From Thamnocephalis sphaerospora (lineage: Eukaryota; Zoopagomycota; Zoopagomycetes; Zoopagales; Sigmoideomycetaceae): 53,793 bases of DNA. The DNA is taken from the NCBI GenBank assembly GCA_003614735.1, contig KZ992458.1, positions 1-53,793 on the forward strand, read 5' to 3'. Positions 45,410 through 53,793 of the stretch are shown piece by piece. The translations under genes were made by a program, and so were the position numbers. The notes beneath the pieces are model-generated. The model did not search any database. It saw only the letters and a list, made by a program, of their open reading frames with translations, and was not told the DNA's origin. Positions within the stretch are counted from its first letter, which is position 1. Each line of letters begins with the position of its first letter.

Positions 45410-47068
45410 ATGATGCGCCATCTTTGTTTGTCGCATGAGTCGCAGAGCCTGGCGCTGGTTCGCTCGCTCACCCTTTTGCTGCTTACTCTTGCCTTTCTGT
45501 ACTTTGTGGCTGAGCAGATTAACCAACTCAGCACGCCGGTTGTCCTTTACCAGTCAGCCTTTACTGAATCAACGCTGAGACTTCCGCCTGTTATTGTAAA
45601 GTATGCAACCTTTCACTCGAAAAAAGTCGATTTAAGCGTAGCAACCTATCCGCAAGAAAGCCGCTATCTAGCGCGCCAATTGGGCCAAAAAACCTCTATT
45701 GTTCCATTGGACTGGGGCTCGAACGTTACAGACTCGGCCTATGCTTGGGAGTGGACAGGCGCTAAAGGAGAAAGAAAACACCATGTAGAAAACTCGGATA
45801 TCACACTGGAAACTCGACTGATAAAACCGCCCAGCAGCTGGGTGTACGCGCCCACGAACAGTGCCTATACGGTTAACACGCAACGGAATCACAACGGCGC
45901 GCAACACAATGTCGCCTTTGCTGCATTTGACATTGTTTTCCGCAAGGCTTTGACCGACTCGGCAGCAAACGCCACCAAAGATGCATTTCCACAAGATCAA
46001 GCCCCAAGCGTATTTCTATTCGAAAGCGCTGACAAGGTGACATCTGCTTTGAAAGAGTACGGTATGATTGACCTCGCCAAAGTCAGCGACAGCAGGCAGG
46101 CCACCGGTGCCTGGGGCACACGGACCACCATCGGCTTCGATCTCCAGTATACGATGGACGCACAGGGCACCATCCACTCAGCGTTTTCGCTTCATATTGA
46201 CCGTCAACCAATCGATGACAAGTCTTTGGCGATCATCCGCATCATACCGATGAACAGACACGTGAGGGATGCGCTGTATCAGGTGGAGACACAAGTTATC
46301 CGAGTGGACGATCGGTTGATGAGCTTTATTGGCAACCTCGGTGGTTTGCTTGCACTGGCCAGCCTACTGTTCAACTGGCTGTTTGGCCAGTCCCGCGCAC
46401 ACCCATGGGATGTCGATCAACACGATTTCGCATACGAGCCTATTCTCGGCAATGCTCACTCTCAGGTGGAAGAGACAGACAGGACGTGGATGTGGCGTAC
46501 CAACGACGCCGCAAAGCTGGAAGAAATGGCAGACATGTCTGATGCTAAAGTACCATTCACTGCAGGTCCACCGGCCACTGCTACGAATATCACATGCTTA
46601 GCTGAAGCAGACCGATTGTTCGACGGCGTAGTTCTTGCACCAGTGCAGTACACTCAAAGCTCAGCACTTTCAACACACGACAGCCTGCTTTATCAATTGA
46701 TAGTGCTGCTGACGGCACCTGAGCTGGACACCGTACAGCTACGTGCAGTGGCACAAGACCTGTCCTCGCTGTCGACAGAAACCTATCCGAAAAACGCCTA
46801 TGATGCTGCCAACGTGTCTGCGTCGGAGACGACGGTGTCTTTGCCAAATACTCTGGCCGCCGCAATGGCCGAAATTATCGCACGGATCGATAAGCTGGAG
46901 GCGTTGGAACAAGAACAAGGCGCGGCTAGGTGGCAACAAGAGTCGTATCAACAGCAAGAAACATTCTGGTCACGTATGGGGATGTTGTATGAGAACACGA
47001 ACCTTTTCCGCGAGCACCAGCCCGGCGCACCACCCGCACTGCCCAAACCGCCTGCATCTCCTCACTAG
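45410..47068 (+). CDS. Intronless two-TM protein, paralogue of the 5870-7180 protein
   Basis: The 552-residue protein has no introns. A first TM segment lies at about 18-36, followed by a polar domain beginning LRLPPVIV (compare KLPVVLL in the paralogue). The second Gly/Leu-rich TM segment is at about 305-325, preceded by DDRLMSFIGNLGG and followed by GQSRAHPWDV (compare GASRLRPWGI). A long tail ends in a Gln/Glu coiled coil and LYENTNLFREH (compare FYLEDDLF), then a Pro-rich end. The shared order of elements supports common descent although overall identity looks low. The function is unknown; membrane location is inferred from the two TM segments. Pyrimidine-rich sequence and CA/CT microsatellites precede it. 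Confidence 0.83.
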   Translation: MMRHLCLSHESQSLALVRSLTLLLLTLAFLYFVAEQINQLSTPVVLYQSAFTESTLRLPPVIVKYATFHSKKVDLSVATYPQESRYLARQLGQKTSIVPLDWGSNVTDSAYAWEWTGAKGERKHHVENSDITLETRLIKPPSSWVYAPTNSAYTVNTQRNHNGAQHNVAFAAFDIVFRKALTDSAANATKDAFPQDQAPSVFLFESADKVTSALKEYGMIDLAKVSDSRQATGAWGTRTTIGFDLQYTMDAQGTIHSAFSLHIDRQPIDDKSLAIIRIIPMNRHVRDALYQVETQVIRVDDRLMSFIGNLGGLLALASLLFNWLFGQSRAHPWDVDQHDFAYEPILGNAHSQVEETDRTWMWRTNDAAKLEEMADMSDAKVPFTAGPPATATNITCLAEADRLFDGVVLAPVQYTQSSALSTHDSLLYQLIVLLTAPELDTVQLRAVAQDLSSLSTETYPKNAYDAANVSASETTVSLPNTLAAAMAEIIARIDKLEALEQEQGAARWQQESYQQQETFWSRMGMLYENTNLFREHQPGAPPALPKPPASPH

Positions 47069-47454
47069 TAAATGCTGTTGATCTGCTCTGCCCCTATATG
47101 TAGCTTGAGCGTGTGTTTGCTGGTAGTTGCGCCCCTGTGCCATTGATCGAAATGTAGCATTGTACATACAAAACTGCGCACAGCGGACAATTTGGATTGA
47201 CATCCAAATCCAGCTACTTTTTGGGTGGACCAATGGGTCTTCCACGCAAAGCAGCGTCGAGTTGTAGCCTGCGTCAAAAGTGCGCCATGGTAACGCAGTC
47301 GGCAACTCTTTGCCGGAGAGCCGCAGGCTATGAAAGCGAGACATTTGTCCGCCACCAGCAAAGCTGATTCTCCACACGCTGCCCCACACGCTACCTCATC
47401 TCCTTTACCACCTAGTCTGTCCATTGCACCTGGCACTCATCAGCACAAGTCAAC
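47069..47454. other. Spacer between two + genes
   Basis: It presumably holds the 3' UTR of the membrane-protein gene and the promoter of the thiolase gene. No other feature is seen. Confidence 0.5.
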
Positions 47455-49052
47455 ATGTCAAAACGCGCAGCCCGCAGCAGAGTGTTTGTGGTCGGCGTGG
47501 GCATGACCAAGTTTGAGAAGCCAGGTCGCCGTGAGAACTTTGACTACACGGGTAAGTAGCACTGTGCCCGGCATGCGGACGTGTCAGCTAAGGTGATGGT
47601 GGTTTGCGTTAGATATGGTGCGCGAGTCGGTCACCAAGGCGTTGCGGGACGCCGGCACCAGCTATGCGGAGGTGGAGGCAGCCTATGTCGGCTACTGCTA
47701 TGGCGACAGCACGTGCGGACAGCGTGCGCTCTATCAGTTTGGCCAGACTCAGATCCCCATCATCAACGTCAACAACAACTGCAGTACTGGCAGCACGGCG
47801 CTTTATCTGGCGCGGCAGCAGATCCAGATGGGCGCGGCGGACTGCGTGTTGGCGCTTGGCTTTGAAAAGATGAGCCCAGGTAGACGGCCCGCTGCGGCCA
47901 AACAAACGGCTGATGACGTACTAACGCGTACATTGTTACAGGTTCTCTTAGTGCCAAGTTCAGCGATCGTACCAGTCCGCTGGGTAAGTGCAACTATGCC
48001 ATACGCCCTGGGTCGTACGTTTGATTGACGTACGTGCCAAAGACTGGACGTTCAGCATTATGAACGAATCACGCGGCATGACCGAAGCTCCGTTTGCCCC
48101 GCAGATCTTTGGCAATGCTGGCATCGAGTACTGCGAAAAGTACGGTGCAACAGCTGAGCACATGATCAAGATTGGCGAGAAGAATCATCGCCACAGGTTG
48201 GTACTGACGATCATGTCGACTGAATGGCCGCAGACTGACGCAATGATTGTCTACAGCGCGCTTAATCCGTACTCGCAGTTTCGCGATGTGTACACACGCG
48301 ACCAAGTGGCCAACTCGCGCAAGGTGCACGGCCCGCTGACCATGCTACAGTGCTGCCCTACGTCGGATGGCAGTGGCGCGGCGTTGCTCGCCTCTGAGGA
48401 GTTTGTGGTCCGCCACAAGCTGCAGGATCGTGCCATCGAGCTGGTCGCTCAGGCTATGACTACCGATTCGGCCCAGGCATTCAACGGCAGTGCCATCGAG
48501 TTGGCCGGCGCTAGTATGACACGTCGTGCTGCGCAAAAGGTGTTTGCCGAGTCGGGCATTCGTCCAGATCAGATTGGCGTTGTTGAGCTGCACGACTGCT
48601 TCTCGGCCAACGAGCTCATCACTTATGATGCGCTGAAGCTATGTCCGCCTGGCAAGGCGCACGAGATGGTGGACAGCGGCAACAACACCTTTGGTGGTCG
48701 CTGCGTAGTGAATCCGTCAGGTGGCCTCATCTCCAAGGGCCATCCGCTGGGCGCTACTGGTCTAGCACAGTGCGCAGAGCTGGTGTGGCAGCTGCGCGGC
48801 TGGTGTGGCAAGCGCCAAGTGCCGCAGCTTCAGGCAGCACTACAGCACAACATTGGTCTTGGCGGTGCTGTAGTCATCTCACTTTACCAGAAACCAAAGG
48901 AAATTGGTGGTGTGGCTGTTCCAAGTAAGTTGCCAGAACCAGAACTGCGTTTTGGCTACAATCCAGCCATTGAATACCGCCCGGTGAATACAACCGAGTT
49001 TGAAAGTGTGGTCGCTTTCGATCGCAACCCATACCTTACCGCCAATCTCTAA
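47455..49052 (+). CDS. SCP2-type (sterol carrier protein X) thiolase, thiolase domain only
   Basis: A peroxisomal 3-ketoacyl-CoA thiolase of the SCPx class, which cleaves branched or long 3-oxoacyl-CoAs. Five exons (47455-47551, 47613-47879, 47942-47983, 48043-48196, 48257-49052) encode 451 residues. It starts [16 protein letters not shown]. The catalytic Cys lies in VNNNCSTGS, further family pieces are [18 protein letters not shown] and [18 protein letters not shown], and the second catalytic site is [14 protein letters not shown]. The last 40 residues after GGAVVISLY are not a sterol-carrier (SCP2) domain, so the animal SCPx C-terminal half is absent. The final tripeptide ANL is a weak peroxisomal signal of the kind ending human catalase. 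The fourth intron (48197-48256, 60 bp) has no in-frame stop. Confidence 0.92.
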
Positions 49053-49282
49053 GAGCCTTGTATACTCGTGCATAGGCGCATGTATGTATGATTGGTAGTA
49101 AACTGAGTACTTGCAGACAAGTATGATCATCCATATGCTACACAACATGTACATGTGTCCAGCATATTCTCATCAAAGTGGTATGTTTATCGCAATGTTC
49201 TAGACATGCATGGCCATCGTAGGCGTCTGCAGTGTACGCGCGATACACAACCAGATGCGCACCTTTGTACAGGTACGGCGCC

Positions 49283-49969
49283 TTAGATCTTGCCAAGGCG
49301 CTTGCGCAGAGCCCGCGTCCGCTTGCGAAGCTTGCGGTGCTTGTGCTTGTTCATCTTGAGCTTCCTCTTCCGCTTGATGCTGGTCGCATACATGGGCGCA
49401 TTCTCGACGGCCTTCTCGCCAGCATGAAGAAACTCGTCCACCAGTTGATTGGATTCCGCGCGCGACATGTACCAGACCAGCTCCTCAGAGGTGATGGGCA
49501 GCACATGGGCTGCCGCTGACTTTGCCTTGGTGGATGAGGTCAGCTGGAAGGGCAGCTGCTGGTGCGTATGCACATCGTTGGCTAGTTGCAGGGCAAACGC
49601 GTTAGCGCTCATGCGCACGCACTAGACACGCCAACTACGTCGGCCAAGACCAATGACGGACGCACCTTTGGCCGATTCGTGGCATGGCTCCTCCTCAACA
49701 AAGATGGAGCGGGGTGCAACCGGGCGGTAAGCAAGCAGCGGCCGATGCAGGGCATAAAAGGAATCCTGCGCTACAGCGCGGCTCTCTGCGGCCGAAGCGC
49801 GGGACAGCTCGCCGAGGACCGGTGGATACGGCATGTTGGCATTGCGTGTTTCATCGCTGGACGAGTAGAAGCGGCTCACAGGCGAGCAGGCGAGCGCGGC
49901 AAAGCGCGGACGCACACTGTGACCCGCGGTGGCAAGCAGCCGCGCGCGATTCAGAGACGACGACAGCAT
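49283..49969 (-). CDS. Mitochondrial small ribosomal subunit protein mS38 (Cox24/AURKAIP1 family)
   Basis: A component of the mitochondrial 28S/37S ribosomal subunit. Two exons on the minus strand (49969-49666, 49581-49283, intron 84 bp) encode about 200 residues. The C-terminus has the signature of the family: KRKRKLKMNKHKHRKLRKR followed by TRALRKRLGKI, extremely basic and ending the protein. The N-terminus (MLSSSLNRARLLATAGHSVR, later RFYSSS) is a typical mitochondrial presequence with Arg and Ser and no acidic residues. The middle is poorly conserved, as usual. The acceptor was chosen at CAACTAG because a GCTAAC branch site lies just before it and the frame then closes. The gene converges on the thiolase gene (230 bp apart). 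Confidence 0.87.
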
Positions 49970-50403
49970 GATGCAGCGCACGGACGTTGGCGCTTGCGGG
50001 CGGTAAAAGGAAGCGGTGCAGATCTGACGAGGGAAAACAAAGAGAAGTTGTCTGGCAATGATGATGATGATGATGATGCACTCCGTTATCCGCCGCCAAC
50101 ACCACCAGCACCAGGCACCACATGCTGCGTTCAAAAGGCCCAGCAGTGGCCAATTTTTACTGGTGCGCCGCTTGGTTTTTGCATACGCTACCGCACGGCA
50201 GCCAAGGTACGCAGCGCACCGGCAGTGTAACGCATGTGCGCACACACAGACGCAATGGCATGTGGAGCACGGACAACAGTGGCGATGGCGACACCGGGAG
50301 GAAAGCGGTGGACGGGACAAGCGGAGAAGGATGATGGCGCGCGAGAAGCGACAAATGGAAGCACAGAAGCTCAGCACTGGCGGCGGTGGCCGTGCAGGGC
50401 GGC
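49970..50403. other. Spacer between mS38 and eIF3f
   Basis: This 434-base spacer lies between two minus-strand genes. It contains an ATG trinucleotide repeat at 50058-50078. No gene is seen. Confidence 0.55.
50058..50078. repeat. (ATG)n microsatellite
   Basis: Seven perfect ATG units, 90 bases upstream of the mS38 start codon (minus strand, where it reads CAT). Confidence 0.9.
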
Positions 50404-51601
50404 TTAGATGAGCGTGTGCACCGACTCGGCAATGCTGACCTGTGCGCGCGTCATGTTGGCCAGGTAGATGACCATCAGCTGGTCCTGCAGATGGTCGTTG
50501 AAGGCCGTCTCGAAGCTGGCCTCGTCGATCTTGGGCACGGCAGCCACTGCGTCCATGATACGCCGGCCTACCGCTGCGTCCATGGGCGTAGCGCCCGACA
50601 GCACGCTGTCCACGTAGGCGATCGTCCGGCTCAGCAATGCCTGCACCTTGTGCACCGAGCGCTCCAGATTGTCCAGATCGCTGGACAGCGACGCGCTGCG
50701 GTCCTCCTTGCCGCGTGCCTGAGCGAGCAGATCGACTGACACAAGATGTTAGCATCCTGTCTGACGAGATAGCATCCGCCATGCGTCGCCATTTCGTCGC
50801 TACTTACGGCCACTCCGCTCAGCATCGCTGGCGCGAATCTCGCACGGGATCGGGGTGAGCAGCGAGCGCTCCGCCTTTTGTGCCAGACCGACCGGGGCGC
50901 TGAGCGACATTTTGTATTAGCGATACGCGCTGCGCGGTAACGTTCAGTTTACCACGCCGACTCACCTGTAGAATGCCTTCAGGCCAAGGCGATCGCCAGT
51001 CAGCTGCGTATCCAGCAGCAGATGCACAGGCGAGTGCGGGCACTCGGCCGCGTACAGCTCCTGGATCTCGGCCGCCTTGTTGATGATGTCCTTTCCGGTG
51101 GCGTACCTACACCGTGGTCGAGCAGGCGGCCAGCGTGAGCGCATGTCCGGCAGGCATATCCTCCAGCACCGCCACTGCCCCCATCGCTCCTTTACTCACC
51201 AGCCAACCACCACCTCCTTCTGGTTGACGCGCTGATGCAGGCCGAACATGGTGCGGTGATAGTCCATGTCCAGCTGTGCCTGTTCGTTTCGCCTACGTAT
51301 TAGCAAGTGCTGCGTATCGATGCACTAGTCTGTCGCTTTGCATTGGCGCAGACTTGGATCTCTCCGCGCGTACCTTCTTGGCCTTGCCGTCGAACGGCAC
51401 CGGGAATGCACTGCGAACCTCGACGATGCGACCATCCTCGGAGCGCACGCCAAGCAGCGTGCCCACCACGGTGCGCTGGCCACTGTCGCGGCGCAGATAG
51501 TGGTCGAGCACGGTGAAGAGCACCACCGGGCTGACCGACAGCGACGGCGTGGTCAGTGCGACCGGCAAAGCAAGGTTCAGCGTGGGCAGCGAGGTGGCCA
51601 T
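50404..51601 (-). CDS. Translation initiation factor eIF3 subunit f
   Basis: The MPN-domain subunit of eIF3 that binds the 40S ribosome. Five exons on the minus strand (51601-51374, 51279-51200, 51106-50966, 50899-50808, 50735-50404) encode 290 residues; the human protein is longer because of an Ala/Pro-rich N-terminus. Family features are [60 protein letters not shown], and the C-terminal helices [13 protein letters not shown] and [18 protein letters not shown]. The JAMM metal-binding His-x-His and Ser/Asp set is not present, as expected for eIF3f, so no isopeptidase activity is predicted. Budding yeast lacks this subunit. The start is the first ATG before the conserved N-terminus. Confidence 0.92.
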
Positions 51602-51754
51602 GATGGGCGTGCAGCAGGACAGGCAAGACAGCAGAGCGGGAAAGAGACGAGGCCGATGGCGAGATGAGATCCGATCGGTGTGTATGCGCTTTCTTCTCGC
51701 TGGCGTGTGTGTATACGTCGCGAGTGATGCTTGAAAACTTTTTTGTCCACTGAC

Positions 51755-51785
<31 letters not shown>

Positions 51786-51924
51786 CGCTGCTCTGTACTG
51801 TTGTGGATCCATTCGCATGTACACACAGAACCGTGATGACTGTATTTGATGTTTCTGGTCTGTCGGCATACAGCAGCGCAGCCGCCTCTTTCGACAATCA
51901 TAGGCAACAGAGACCACCCAGCCA
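51602..51924. other. Spacer between eIF3f and RPT5
   Basis: Both neighbours are on the minus strand. The spacer contains a perfect CA repeat at 51755-51783 and presumably the eIF3f promoter and the RPT5 3' UTR. Confidence 0.6.
51755..51783. repeat. (CA)n microsatellite
   Basis: About fourteen perfect CA units, the longest uninterrupted dinucleotide run in the window. Confidence 0.95.

Positions 51925-53793
<1,869 letters not shown>

Noticed and set aside
40258-51783. CA/GT, CT/GA and trinucleotide arrays as possible CRISPR or satellite arrays
   Set aside because: They are simple microsatellites without spacers or longer repeat units, in a eukaryotic genome.

Overview
This is nuclear DNA of a fungus, carrying about 17 protein-coding genes on both strands. 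Most housekeeping genes are split by many short GT-AG introns (typically 49-126 bp, commonest 60-80) with CTAAC/CTGAC-like branch sites just before the acceptor. Fungal markers include an Ima1-type inner nuclear membrane protein and a DUF3712 membrane protein. eIF3f and a glutamate-cysteine ligase modifier subunit, which budding yeast lacks, are also present. Two intronless membrane proteins resemble a family I associate with early-diverging fungi (Mucoromycota/Zoopagomycota). That placement is an inference, and no rRNA or barcode is present.

Left part (1-20 kb): the 3' four-fifths of MOT1/BTAF1 (+) converges on an intronless two-TM protein (-). A 2.3 kb pyrimidine-rich leader follows, then a methyltransferase with an N-myristoylation-type start (+). 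Next come a small type I membrane protein (+) with a decayed tandem copy beside it, MPP10 (+), and an unrecognised acidic/Ser-rich protein (-).

Middle (20-32 kb): a DUF3712 membrane protein (-) diverges across a 3 kb spacer from dihydroxyacetone kinase (+). Tail to head with the kinase is the glutamate-cysteine ligase modifier subunit (+), which converges on eIF2-alpha (-).

Right part (32-54 kb): a G-alpha gene (-) and a second G-alpha gene (+) point away from each other, with IMA1 (+) between them. Then come the second two-TM family member (+), an SCP2-type thiolase (+), mitochondrial ribosomal protein mS38 (-), eIF3f (-) and the proteasomal ATPase RPT5 (-). RPT5 runs off the right end.

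The genes do not form one pathway. They cover transcription (MOT1), ribosome biogenesis and translation (MPP10, eIF2-alpha, eIF3f, mS38), proteolysis (RPT5), signalling (two G-alpha), redox and carbon metabolism (GCL modifier, DAK, thiolase) and membrane or nuclear-envelope proteins. Three features stand out. Long spacers are strand-asymmetric and pyrimidine-rich on the sense strand of the gene they lead into. The four membrane/surface genes are all intronless, unlike their neighbours. And a duplicated surface-protein gene is visibly decaying. All exon models were built by eye from frame continuity, splice consensus and protein-family resemblance; in each complete multi-exon model the exon lengths sum to a whole number of codons.
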